From: Crotalaria pallida
Taxonomy: Eukaryota > Streptophyta > Magnoliopsida > Fabales > Fabaceae
DNA length: 64,000 nucleotides
Assembly: GCA_037953625.1 (NCBI GenBank)
Contig: CM075650.1
Span: forward strand, 19,039,501 to 19,103,500
Direction of reading: 5' to 3'
Shown: positions 8,822 to 20,500 of the stretch, one piece after another
Layout of the letters: each line of letters starts with the position of its first letter
How positions within the stretch are numbered: the stretch's first letter is position 1
Notes under the pieces: model-generated
Seen by the model: only the letters and a program-made list of their open reading frames with translations
Databases searched by the model: none
Told to the model about the DNA's origin: nothing
Program-made: the position numbers and the translations under genes

Positions 8822-11800
8822 GTAAGCATTCCATTTCATGATTTCTTAAAAGCTTAAACCTATTTTCCTTGATTCATTTTCGTTTTCCATGATCTTCTTC
8901 TAAAGCTTGATTTTTGGTTTGAAAGTGTGATGCATGTTTGTTTTTATGTTAGATCTAGTAATTTCCTTTACATGCATGTTGATCTTTGAACTTGATCTTG
9001 AAGTTTTTGTTAAGAAAGTGTTTTCTCTCATGATCTTGAGTTTTCTTCTTGATCTCCTAAAAGTATTTTCGAAAAGAACTTGATTTTAAGTTTTCATAAA
9101 AGACTTCTCAAAGATCTAGTGTTTTTGGTTTGCATGTATGTTAAGATCTATGCTTGCACTATGATGTGTTGATGCTTGAGTTTTTAATGAAAATGATTGA
9201 TTTTCTTGGTGATTTTCCTTGTGATGGCCACGGTTTGTGCTTGATCTTTAGGTTAGAAGTTTTGATGTTGGGTTTTGTTATGTGCATGTTATGATCTCGG
9301 ATTTGATGATGCTTTAGATGAATAAAGTTTATGTGATGTTGTGATCTTTATGTGATTAGTCACGGTTTGCATGTTTGATTGAAAAGACTGAATTTTCTTA
9401 GGTCTAAGTGATGAATATGTGATTTCCATGATCTTTATGTTGATCCTAAGTGTTAAATGTGAAATAAAAATTGTTTAGAGGTTATGTGATGCTCACGGTT
9501 TCCATAATGAAATATATGTTAGGATTGTATTTCTATTTGCTTGATGAGTTATGTGAAATTGTTGATGGACGTAGAGTTGTTTTAGAAGTCTTGAATCTTT
9601 GAAAATGTTTTTGAGAAAACCTAGTTTAGGTCACGGTTTGGACCTTAACTTTGGAGCTAAATTTTCTTGAATATATATGTGTTCATGCCATGAAACTATG
9701 TGTTGAATTGTGAAGTTATTCTTTGAGAAAATAATTTTTAAAAGACTAATGATGCACACGGTTTTAATGTAATTAAGTATAGGTTAAATGAAAATTTGGT
9801 CTATGTGTTGGGTGATGAATGATTCGGTTTGTATGTGCTTAAGAAGTTTGATTTCTTTATTTGATTAAGTTATATGTATGAATGAGTATGTGAGCATGTT
9901 TATGTTTGACTTAACTTGATGACTTGTGATTATGTGATGTTTGAAATGAATGTATGTTTGTTTAAGATTCTTGGGTAAAGTAAGAACAACTTTTAGAATG
10001 CATGAAGGTGTTTAAATGGTTTAATTGATTTGAGTACCATGCTGTCCACATTTGGTTCTAAGTGTTTGAACTTGAGAAAGTGTTGATTTAAATGTCTATT
10101 TGATTGATTTCAAGATTTCTTGGTCTACCTATGTGTTTAAATTGATTTTAAACAATGGAAAATGAATTTAAAACTTAGGACATGATGCTGTCCAGAATTT
10201 TCTAAGTTGTATTTCTTGTTTTAAAGTGTTTTTAAAGTGTTTTAAAGTTTAGATTTTATGAGTAATTTATATAAGATAAAGTTGGTTTGAAAAGTGCGAT
10301 TTTTCGGTGTTTTCAAAGTTAAATGCATTGCTGTCCAAGAGGGACCAGCAAAGAAACTTTTTATTTAAATTGATTTATTTGATTGTTTTCTCATGATTTT
10401 AAAAGTATGAAAGTTAGTGTTTGATTTTGAACAAGTCTGAGTGAAAGAATTGATGTTTTGATTTTAAATAAAGACAAAAGTTTGGATTTTCTTAAGTTGC
10501 TTTGAGAATAATTTTAAGAGTAACATCCAAATAAAGTCTAATTCTCACATATCTATCTTATGGGACTTGAAAGAAGTTGGAGTCGGGCAGACGAGGAAGG
10601 AAACAGATCGTTCGGAACCCATTGAATTGGTAACTGCAAACCCAGGTGAGAGAGAAGTTATCCTAAGACACTTTGGTGTCTAGTGAGTATGCTAGGACAC
10701 TCCATACTCTCTCAAAGTCGGAGTAAAGGTCTATTGTAGCTAGTAGTATACCCGATAAATTGTGTGCTTGTTTGTATCGTGGTATACGAAGACTCAGACC
10801 TATACCATTACATGGTATTGATTTATTGATATATTTGTTTATGTTGAGATATATTGTTTACATTGTCATTGCATGAGCATAATGCATCATCCCGCGATAT
10901 AAGATAAGCGTAGAAAAGACATTAGAAAACGATAAGAAATTCCCTCGCGAATAGAGCAAAACTCCAAGGGAGTAGACGCGTGGTGGAACCAGATGATGCT
11001 GATACGCCGAGTACGAGGATCGAGCTGACGATGATGCTTTTGGAACGAACGCAATGACGGCCGAACTCTACAAAGATAGTTTCCATGTGGTCGTAGCCAC
11101 ATGATGAGAAAATCTCCATATGGTTGTGGCCATATGTTGAGAGTGGTCTAAGATAGGTCGGAGCCTATCTATCAAAGATTGATGGATATCCCGCATATGG
11201 TTGGAGCCATATGCCGATGGTGATTCTGAGTGGGTCGTAGCCCGTCAGAATGATGATTGATATTCCGCATATAGTCGTAGCTATATGTCGAGGTTGGTTC
11301 TGAATGGGTTGTAGCCCGTCAAAAAGATTGTGGATATCCTGCATATGGTCGGAGTCGTATGCCGAGAATGATTCAGGATGGGTCGGAGCCCGTCAGACAT
11401 AGTGGTCGAGTCCCACAGAAGCATTCCGCATATGGTCGGAGCTGTATGACGGAGATGACTTAGGATGGGTCGACGTTAGGACAGACGAGTATAACCTTAT
11501 GACTTAAAAACCCTAACCCGAAGTAGTGGAGAGGGAGATACACCTGAATTACCCTCGTGGTGTTCACCTGGATGATTAAGAGAGGGGGCGGCAATGACGG
11601 TGATTCATGAAGAAGCCTTGAGAAGTCTGTTTAGGTGGGAAAAACCATAGGGGCCCTGGCTGAACCGGTTGGAGCTGGTTACCCAAGGGTGTGGACGAAG
11701 TACCACACGATCACTAGACGGATGACTGACACCCCCCTTGACTAAATCTTGACCAGTGAGAGGGATGCTCGAACACGGTTGGATGTGCCCTTTTTCTCGA

Positions 11801-12246
11801 GACATTATTTATTTTGCCATCCGTAAAAGGCCGGTGTGGTTAGAGATCCTGTACTCCTGATTGCTTCCGACTAGGTGGATGGATCCCGAGGAGATGTAGA
11901 CCAAAAACCCAAAACCATAGACCCTGAATTTCCGATATTATGGACTCGAGATATGCGGACGAGAGACTTTGACTTCACGAGACAAACTGATCGAGAAACT
12001 TCGACTTTGCGAGATGAATTAATTTAGAGATTCCCTTAAGTGAAAAATAAAGTGTTAGATAATGCGACGATTGCATTGCATTTTCATGCATCGTACATAA
12101 TTATATGTTTGTATTATTTGTATTGTTTGTTATGTTCTGGTATACGTCGCTAGTGTAAATCCAAGAAGTCGATGGGAGTAATTCCATTCGGGTAACTTAC
12201 TCTCTCAACTTCTTGTGCACATGTGACGATGAACCTTTGGTTCTAG
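8822..12246 (+). other. Candidate LTR leader intron, Tekay
   Basis: A donor-like GTAAGCAT follows cttgattttg...attaa. The same arrangement (cttgattttg/GTAAGCAC) occurs in LTR C at 55104. The proposed acceptor is ttggttctag at 12246, just before a GC-richer segment. The hairpin array would be inside. There is no transcript evidence. Confidence 0.25.
11075..11470 (+). repeat. Hairpin array, Tekay 5' LTR
   Basis: About ten hairpins share loops of the type TYGKAG: GTGG-tcgtag-CCAC, ATATGG-ttgtgg-CCATAT, TAGG-tcggag-CCTA, CATATGG-ttggag-CCATATG, GGG-tcgtag-CCC and CATATAG-tcgtag-CTATATG. Arms differ while pairing is kept. Confidence 0.85.
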
Positions 12247-12830
12247 AAGATGGCGGAGCTGGTGATGCTTCTCCTGGAAGGAGGACTTACTGATCGTGAC
12301 GCGCTGACGAGAGGGCTACTGTTGGATGACGGAGACTGCTTTTGGGAACTTACGTTCTAGATCGAGAAGGGGATACTGCTGGTAGTTTAACTAGGTTCCC
12401 GATGGACCCTTGCATGATATGTATATCAAGTGTACCCTTTTCTTTTGAAATGAGTTTAGTAAGACATATGTTATGTAAGAAAGACACATATGAACTATGG
12501 TGACCACTTTTGAAAGAACTTTTAAGACCTGTTTCTAAACTGTTTTCTGAACGACTGTCGAAATCAGACAGATAACCATTTTTAGTAAATAAAATATTTT
12601 CCTATACGAAAAGTCTTTGTTTGTGAAGTTATCTAAGTCAAATTGTTTTAGAAAATTCGGTAAACGTTTTTGAGAGAAGTGTTCTAAAAGTAATACCTTG
12701 TTTTGGAAAGCTTGACCGATGAGTTTATTCTTGTTTTCAAAAAAAAATTTCACCCTATTTTTCATAAACAAATTATTTAGTAATTGTTAATGTTTATTTC
12801 GAGTTTTCCAAATCGGGGTGTTACACTTGG

Positions 12831-12842
12831 TGGTATCAGAGC
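12831..12842 (+). other. Primer binding site, initiator Met tRNA type
   Basis: TGGTATCAGAGC starts 5 bp after the 5' LTR. It matches the complement of the 3' end of plant initiator Met tRNA, the usual primer of Tekay elements. Confidence 0.9.
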
Positions 12843-12975
12843 AATGGTTGTCCATGTGGCCTGAACATGGTCTTACATGTTCTCTGTTGTGTGATCTCTA
12901 GATATGTTAGGTTGTGTGATTAGATGCGTTAGTAGGTGTATTAAACTATTAGTGCGTTAATGAATATAGCTTACG

Positions 12976-14457
12976 ATGTCTGGAAGAGGAAGAGGTAGAC
13001 ATGCTCTTGAAGCATCTCGGAACACCGAGGACATGCTACGCGATCTGACTGCTGTAGTTCTGGGCATGAGCGAGAACCTCAACATGATACATCAACAGGC
13101 CCAGCAGAACAACCAAAACCAAAACTTAGGACCTCAGGAATATAGGGGATTAGATGAGTTTTGTAAGAGGAACCCTAAGGAATTCGCCGGTGGATATGCT
13201 TCGGATAACGCTAACGAATGGATTAGAGAGTTAGAAAAGATCTTCACTGCTATGCAATGCACCGATGCTCAGAAGGTGACCTACGCGGTCTACATGCTAA
13301 ACAAGGAGGCATCTGACTGGTGGGAGAACACTAGGCAAGTTATGGAGGTTCAGCAACAGGCTATCACTTGGGACTCTTTCAAGCAAAGGTTCCTGGAGAA
13401 GTATTTTCCTATCGACATGAAATTGAAGAAGGGAATAGAGTTCATGCATCTAACTCAGAGAGATATGTCCATCGGCGAGTATGCTGCGAAGTTTGAGGAA
13501 CTGGTGAAGTACGTGCCGCACTACAATCAACCCGGAAACGACCAGTCGAAGTGCGCAAAATTCCTTGATGGACTCAAGACTGAGATTAAGATGGCCTTCA
13601 TACACATGGGAATCGACAGCTTTCCGCTCTTAGTGAGCAGATGCAGAGTCTATGAGGAAGGACTCAAGGCGAAGAACATGGGCAATAAGGCTGCTGTACC
13701 CTCGAGTTCCCATGGACCAGTGAGGAACAACCCTAACTTTTTGAATGCGAGGCAAGGAACCCAGCATGGGCGAGGACCCTACGATCGATTCGGAGGAAGA
13801 AGGCACAATCGCTATGGAGGATCGAGGTTCCGAAGGGTTAACAATCGCAACAATGGCAACCGGGGAAATAGGAGTGCTAACACTTGGAGCCACAATGGAA
13901 GTAGAAACCGCTACAACAATAACCCTACTGATAGAAACTCTGAAACATCACCTCCCATTTGTGCTCGATGTTGCAGACGCCACTTCGGTAACGAGTGTAA
14001 TTCCAAACCCGTCTGTTACATCTATCAAGAACCTGGTCATTTTGCGAGGCAATTCCCCAACCCAAGGAAAGGGAATGATGCTGGAAACGCTACGAGGCCA
14101 CAAGATAAGGGAAAGGTGTTTACGATGAGTGGTGTAGAGGCTTCAAACCACGATGGTCTCATCCAAGGTACATGTCTTATACGCGAGAATTCCTTAAATG
14201 TGTTGTATGATTCGGGTGCCACACATTCTTTTATATCCAATGATGTTGTGAGTAGGTTGCACTTAATGGTAGCTTCTCTACCATATGATTTGATTGTGTT
14301 TACCCCTACTAGTGACCCGGTCACAGTTTCAACTTTTTGCCCTAAGTGTCCGGTAGTGATAGATGATAGGACTTTTCCCACTGACCTGATAACATTACCC
14401 TTATCCCAAATTGATGTTATCCTAGGAATGGACTGGTTATCCTCTAACCATGTTTAA
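12976..14457 (+). pseudogene. Tekay-like gag-protease part of polyprotein
   Basis: An ATG at 12976 opens 493 codons. The gag (capsid) domain spans about residues 60-230, with the core DWWENTRQV and FKQRFLEKYFP. An Arg/Asn/Gly-rich linker follows (about 255-325), then a nucleocapsid zinc-knuckle region near residues 350-370. There the usual Cys-x2-Cys-x4-His-x4-Cys is damaged: it reads CYIYQEPGHFARQF, so two Cys are missing. The aspartic protease begins near residue 410 with LYDSGATHSFIS, the DSGA active site. The frame ends at TAA 14455-14457, where the family normally reads on into RT. Gag would form virus-like particles and the protease would cut the polyprotein. Confidence 0.9.
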
Positions 14458-15015
14458 TTGAATTGTTTCACCAAAACCCTAACTTTTGAAAACCCTGACA
14501 AATCCTTACCAAAGCACGTAACTGCCAATCAAGTCCTGGCTTCTCTGAGAGAGGGAGCCCATGTATACATGATCTCAACTTCTTTGGACGTCGATGTGGA
14601 CAATCATATTCAAGGACTGCCTGTAGTTCGCGACTTCCCGGAAGTTTTCCTTGACGATATTCCTGGACTACCACCTGTTTGAGAGGTCGAGTTTTTGATC
14701 GATGTGATACCGGGGACTAGACCAATCTCTAGAGCGCCCTATCGAATGGCACCAGTGGAGCTAGATGAGTTGAAAAAGCAAATCGAGGAATTGGCGGAAA
14801 AGCAACTCATCAGACCCAGTGTATCACCTTGGGGAGCTCCAGTCTTGCTAGTTAAGAAGAAGGACGGCAGTATGAGGTTATGTGTTGACTACCGCCAGTT
14901 GAATAAGGTAACGATTAAGAACAAGTATCCTCTGCCGCGGATAGACGACTTGATGGATCAGTTAAGGGGAGCAGCGGTATTTTCAAAGATCGATCTTCGA
15001 TCGGGATATCACTAG
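14458..15015 (+). pseudogene. Tekay-like reverse transcriptase, N-terminal part
   Basis: This continues the gag-protease frame. In-frame TGA at 14680-14682 and TAG at 15013-15015 interrupt it; both could come from C-to-T change of Arg and Gln codons. RT motifs are clear: SPWGAPVLLVKKKDGSMRLC, VDYRQLNKVTIKNKYPLPRI and KIDLRSGYH. The product would copy element RNA into DNA inside the particle. Confidence 0.9.
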
Positions 15016-15684
15016 ATTCGGGTGAAGGAAGATGATATTCCAAAGACGGCTTTTAGGACCCGATATGGACATTTCGAGTACTTAGTCATGCCTTTCGGAG
15101 TGACTAACGCTCCTGCAGTGTTTATGGACTACATGAACAGAATCTTTCAACCCTACTTAGATTCGTTCATGGTAGTATTCATAGACGATATCCTCATTTA
15201 TTCCAAGGACAAGGAGGAACATGAGAAATATTTGAGGATAGTTCTGCAGATTTTGAAGGAAAAACAGTTGTATGCGAAGCTTTCAAAGTGCGAATTTTGG
15301 TTGGAGGAAGTGAATTTCTTGGGTCACGTAATCTCGAAGGAAGGAATAGCGGTAGATCCGACCAAAGTAAAGGCGGTATTGGACTGGAAAGTGCCAACGA
15401 CGGTGACTGAGATCCGAAGTTTTCTCGGTTTGGCAGGATATTATAGGTGTTTTATCGAAGGATTTTCAAGATTATCCTTGCCAATGACGAAGTTAACGAG
15501 GAAAGGACAACCGTTTGTGTGGACAACGAAGTGCGAGGGAAGTTTTCAAGAGCTTAAGAGGAGGTTAACCACAGCCCTAGTGCTTGTTTTGCCTGACCCG
15601 AAGAAGAGTTTTAGTGTCTACTGCGACGCGTCAAAGCAAGGTTTAGGTTGCGTCCTGATGCAAGAGCGAAAGGTTGTAGCTTAA
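15016..15684 (+). pseudogene. Tekay-like reverse transcriptase core and start of RNase H
   Basis: In the same frame, the RT palm carries FGVTNAPAVF and the catalytic FIDDILIYSKD (about 15178-15210), then FLGHVISKEG and the connection FLGLAGYYRCFI. RNase H starts with VYCDASKQGLGCVL (about 15613-15655). The frame is closed by TAA at 15682-15684, one codon before the usual ASRQL motif. Confidence 0.9.
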
Positions 15685-16482
15685 GCCTCTAGACAACTGA
15701 AAGTTCACGAGCAAAATTACCCAACTCACGACTTGGAGTTAGCTGCGGTGGTTTTTGATTTGAAGATATGGCGACATTATCTCTACGGAGCAAGGATCGA
15801 GGTATTTAGTGATCATAAGAGCCTTAAGTACCTCTTTGATCAAAAGGAGTTAAACATGAGACAAAGGAGATGGATGGAATTTTTGAAGGATTACAACTTT
15901 GAATTACAATACCATCCGGGAAAAGCGAATGTGGTCGCAGACGCTTTGAGTAGGAAATCCCTTCATGTGTCTGCAATGATGGTGAAAGAGATGGAGTTAA
16001 TTGAGGAATTCAGAGATATGAACTTGGAAGTCAGGATGAATCCACGAAGTATGACTTTGGGGATGTTAGTCGTATCGAATGAGTTTATGGAACAAGTCAA
16101 GGAAGGTCAATCATACGACCCAGAGTTACAAGCAAAGAAGCAGTTGGTTCCAGAAGGGAAAGAGACTGAGTTTCAAGTAGGAGCTGATGGAATATTAAGA
16201 TATAAGGATAGGATTTGTGTGCCACAAGACACAGGAATAAGAGGGATGATTTTGGAAGAAGCTCATAAGAGTAAGTTGAGTATCCATCCGGGAGCAACTA
16301 AGATGTACCAAGATTTGAAGAAGATATTTTGGTGGCCTGGTATGAAAAGAGAAGTAGCGGAGTTTGTGTCAAGGTGTTTGGTGTGTCAGAAAGCTAAGAT
16401 TGAACACAAGAAACCCGGCGGAGTGTTACAACCATTGGAAATTCCAAGTTGGAAATGGGACAGTATTTCCATGGTTTTGTAA
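15685..16482 (+). pseudogene. Tekay-like RNase H end and integrase zinc-binding domain
   Basis: RNase H continues in frame (ASRQL, HDLELAAVVFDLKIWRHYLY, HPGKANVVADALSRK). The integrase HHCC domain follows: HPGATKMYQDLKKIFWWPGM, then CLVCQKAKIEHKKPGG. Just after WDSISM one base is missing near 16470, so the frame runs into TAA at 16480-16482. The integrase core continues in another frame. Confidence 0.9.
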
Positions 16483-17204
16483 CTGCTTTGCCTAAGACCC
16501 GAAGAGGATTTGACGCTATTTGGGTAGTTGTGGACCGATTAACCAAAAGCGCTCATTTCCTACCTGTCAATGTGAAGTTTCCGTTGGATAATTTGGCAAC
16601 CGTATATGTCAATGAGATAGTGAGACTCCATGGAGTACCTTCAAACATCATATCAGATAGAGATCCGAGATTTGTTTTAATGTTCTGGAATAGTCTACAT
16701 GCTGCACTTGGGACAAGACTCCAGTTGAGTTCAGCTTATCATCCTCAGACGGACGGACAATCAGAAAGGACCATTCAATCACTAGAAGATCTCCTTAGAG
16801 CTTGTGTTTTGGAACAAGCAGGAGAATGGGACACTCTTTTGCCACTGATTGAGTTCACGTACAACAACAGCTATCACTCAAGCATAGGGATGGCTCCTTA
16901 TGAGGCTTTGTATGGAAGGAAGTGTAGAATGTCGTTATGTTGGTTTGAAACCGGGGAGAATCTTATTCTAGGTCCAGAGATGGTTCAACAAAAAACGGAA
17001 AAGATTAAAATGATTCAGGAGAAGATGAGAAGTGCGCAAAGCCGGCAAAAAAGCTACTACGATCAGAGAAGGACTCTGATCGAGTTTAAGGAAGGTGACC
17101 ATGTATTCATGCGAGTAGTACCAACTACTGGGATTGGCAGAGTGCTTAAAACCCGAAAACTTACCTTACCAAATCCTGAAACGTGTAGGACCAGTAGCTT
17201 ATGA
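16470..17204 (+). pseudogene. Tekay-like integrase catalytic core
   Basis: After the frameshift the DDE core is complete in sequence. Asp in VVVDRLTKSAHF is at codon 16533, Asp in SDRDPRF at 16656, and Glu in DGQSERTIQ at 16764, with 35 residues between the last two (D,D35E). It extends to the GPY/F region. A deletion near 17155 removes a few codons (between TRKLT and LPYQIL) and shifts the frame. Confidence 0.9.
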
Positions 17205-17598
17205 AATTGCTTTACCCCCAATGTTTTCCAACCTACACAATGTCTTTCATGTGTCACAACTTAGAAAATACATTGGTGATTCTTCTCACATCATCGAACC
17301 CGATTCTATACAACTTAAGGAAAATCTTACGTACGAGACCTTACCCTTAAGGATAGACGGTCGAAGTGTAAAGACCCTTCGAGGAAAGGAAATTCCTTTG
17401 GTTAAGGTCATTTGGAGTTCTGTGAATGGCGAGAATGCTACTTGGGAGCGTGAGAGTAGCATGAGGGATTCGTACCCTCATTTGTTTGAAATAGGTACGA
17501 CATTTCTCGAGGACGAGAAATTTCTAAGTTGGGGAGGATGTGACATCTGCCTTTTGACTCACTTCTTCTGCAAGTCCCTAATCAAGAAATTGTTTTAA
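17150..17598 (+). pseudogene. Tekay-like integrase C-terminus with chromodomain
   Basis: In the frame after the second shift are the GPY-type segment (RVGPVAYEIALPP, NVFHVSQLRKY) and a chromodomain-like tail (LVKVIWSSVN, ATWERESSMRDSYPHLF, about 17395-17495). Chromodomains direct chromovirus integration to particular chromatin. The open frame passes the polypurine tract and runs about 60 bp into the 3' LTR before TAA at 17596. Confidence 0.85.
17529..17538 (+). other. Polypurine tract, Tekay-like element
   Basis: TTGGGGAGGA stands directly before the 3' LTR (17539), the plus-strand primer position. Confidence 0.85.
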
Positions 17599-20500
17599 CC
17601 TAATTGATTTAAAAAAATATTGATTTAAAAGAGTTTTGATTTTATGATGGATTTTTGCACTTAGAAATTTAATTTACATGTGTTATGATTTTATGTGTTT
17701 GATTTTCTAAGGTTTTCAATGAATTTTTATTACTAAGGTTTTAATTAAGATTTTATCTTCTTAATTGAATTCGTATGATTTTATGGTTTTAAGATGGAAA
17801 ATTATTTTACTCTAAGTTTCAAAAATCAATGTCCAATCATCTTGATCTAGAATTATCTCTAGAAACCCTAATTAGTATCCTAATTTTTGATTAAACCCTA
17901 ATCGAGCTCTTAATCCTTGATTAAGAACTTAATCACTCCTTAAAACCCTAAACCCTCAAGGTTAGTGAGCTAACCTAGAATTAGTCTTCACTAAACCTAT
18001 GCTAGTATGGATTAAGTTTTTGATTAGTACCTTAATCCTTGATTAACCCCTAATCTCTAAGGATTAGTGGACTAAACCTAAATTAATTTTCCTAATCCTA
18101 CCCTAATCATGATTAGAACCTAATTAGTTCCTTAAACCTAATTAACCTAACCTAATATACCCTAAAACGCCCCAAGGCCGAATGCATGTGGGCATTACAT
18201 GGCCACCAAGTTCATTTACTTGGTCACCAAGTTGCCATGCCTCAAAGTCAAACACATGACATCACTCTAATGACCTAAGCATGACCTAAGGAAGGAAAAA
18301 AAAAGAAATAGAAAAAAAAGGGGAAAACCGTGGAGGGACTTAGAAGCAAAACTTGGTCCCCAAGTTTTGTAACTTGGTCCCCAATTAGTTGCACTCAAGC
18401 CCCCCATGCAAGCCCTTGATGGCAAATAAGGAAAAGTAAAGAAGAATAAAAAGAAGGGGTCAAAACCGTGTGGAAGGAGTGAGTTACTTCTTCATTCCTT
18501 CATTCTTCATTCTTCTCTCTTCATCTTTTCTTCTTTCTCTCATCAACACAAACAACAACAACACACACCAACAAACACCATCAAAACCGTGAGAGAGTGA
18601 GAGAGAGAGGGAGTGGCCGAATTGAGAAGAAGAGAAGAACCAACCCTACACCCTTCATAACCTAAGCAAGATCAAGCCGATCTAGTAAAGGAGAGAAGGA
18701 GAAACCAATAGACTTAGGAAAGGAGGGAGAAAACCGTGAGGAGTAGGAAGAACAACCCCAAAGATTGGACTTGATTTTGAAGTTTTTAATTAAGTAAGCA
18801 TTCCATTTCATGATTTCTTAAAAGCTTAAACCTATTTTCCTTGATTCATTTTCATTTTCCATGATCTTCTTCTAAAGCTTGATTTTTGGTTTGAAAGTGT
18901 GATGCATGTTTGTTTTTATGTTAGATCTAGTAATTTCCTTTACATGCATGTTGATCTTTGAACTTGATCTTGAAGTTTTTGTTAAGAAAGTGTTTTCTCT
19001 CATGATCTTGAGTTTTCTTCTTGATCTCCTAAAACTATTTTCGAAAAGAACTTGATTTTAAGTTTTCATAAAAGACTTCTCAAAGATCTAGTGCTTTTGG
19101 TTTGCATGTATGTTAATATCTATTCTTGCACTATGATGTGTTGATGCTTGAGTTTTTAATGAAAATGATTGATTTTCTTGGTGATTTTCCTTGTGATGGC
19201 CACGGTTTGTGCTTGATCTTTAGGTTAGAAGTTTTGATGTTGGGTTTTGTTATGTGCATGTTATGATCTCGGATTTGATGATGCTTTAGATGAATAAAGT
19301 TTATGTGATGTTGTGATCTTTATGTGATTAGTCACGTTTTGCATGCTTGATTGAAAAGACTAGAATTTTCTTAGGTCTAAGTGATGAATATGTGATTTCC
19401 ATGAACTTTATGTTGATCCTAAGTGTTAAATGTGAAATAAAAATTTTTTAGAGGTTATGTGATGCTCACGGTTTCCATAATGAAATATATGTTAGGATTG
19501 TATTTCTATTTGCTTGATGAGTTATGTGAAATTGTTGATGGACGTAGAGTTGTTTTAGAAGTCTTGAATCTTTGAAAATGTTTTTGAGAAAACCTAGTTA
19601 AGGTCACGGTTTGGACCTTAACTTTGGAGCTAAATTTTCTTGAATATATATGTGTTCATGCCATGAAACTATGTGTTGAATTGTGAAGTTATTCTTTGAG
19701 AAAATAATTTTTAAAAGACTAATGATGCACACGGTTTTAATGTAATTAAGTATAGGTTAAATGAAAATTTGGTCTATGTGTTGGGTGATGAATGATTAGG
19801 TTTGTATGTGCTTAAGAAGTTTGATTTCTTTATTTGATTAAGTTATATGTATGAATGAGAATGTGAGCATGTTTATGTTTGACTTAACTTGATGACTTGT
19901 GATTATGTGATGTTTGAAATGAATGTATGTTTGTTTAAGATTCTTAGGTAAAGTAAGAACAACTTTTAGAATGCATGAAGGTGTTTAAATGGTTTAATTG
20001 ATTTGAGTACCATGCTGTCCACATTTGGTACTAAGTGTTTGAACTTGAGAAAGTGTTGATTTAAATGTCTATTTGATTGATTTCAAGATTTCTTGGTCTA
20101 CCTATGTGTTTAAATTGATTTTAAACAATGGAAAATGAATTTAAAACTTAGGACATGATGCTGTCCAGAATTTTCTAAGTTGTATTTCTTGTTTTAAAGT
20201 GTTTTAAAGTTTAGATTTTATGAGTAATTTATATAAGATAAAGTTGGTTTGAAAAGTGCGATTTTTCGGTGTTTTCAAAGTTAAATGCATTGCTGTCCAA
20301 GAGGGACCAGCAAAGAAACTTTTTATTTAAATTGATTTATTTGATTGTTTTCTCATGATTTTAAAAGTATGAAAGTTAGTGTTTGATTTTGAACAAGTCT
20401 GAGTGAAAGAATTGATGTTTTGATTTTAAATAAAGACAAAAGTTTGGATTTTCTTAAGTTGCTTTGAGAATAATTTTAAGAGTAACATCCAAATAAAGTC

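Larger units (their letters stand above)
7565..12825 (+). repeat. 5' LTR of the Tekay-like element
   Basis: 5261 bp, TGTGACATCTGCC...GGGGTGTTACA. In order it holds a region of alternating TTAATC and GATTAAG strings (7850-8180), two CTTGG..CCAAG palindrome pairs (8224-8415), a pyrimidine-rich then GAGA-rich leader (8510-8780), a donor-like site (8822), a long T-rich stretch, the hairpin array (11075-11470) and an acceptor-like ttggttctag (12237-12246). No long ORF is credible in it. Confidence 0.95.

Noticed and set aside
10887..11102. Minus-strand small frame repeated at 20849-21064
   Set aside because: It is duplicated with the Tekay LTRs, overlaps the hairpin array and has no domain.
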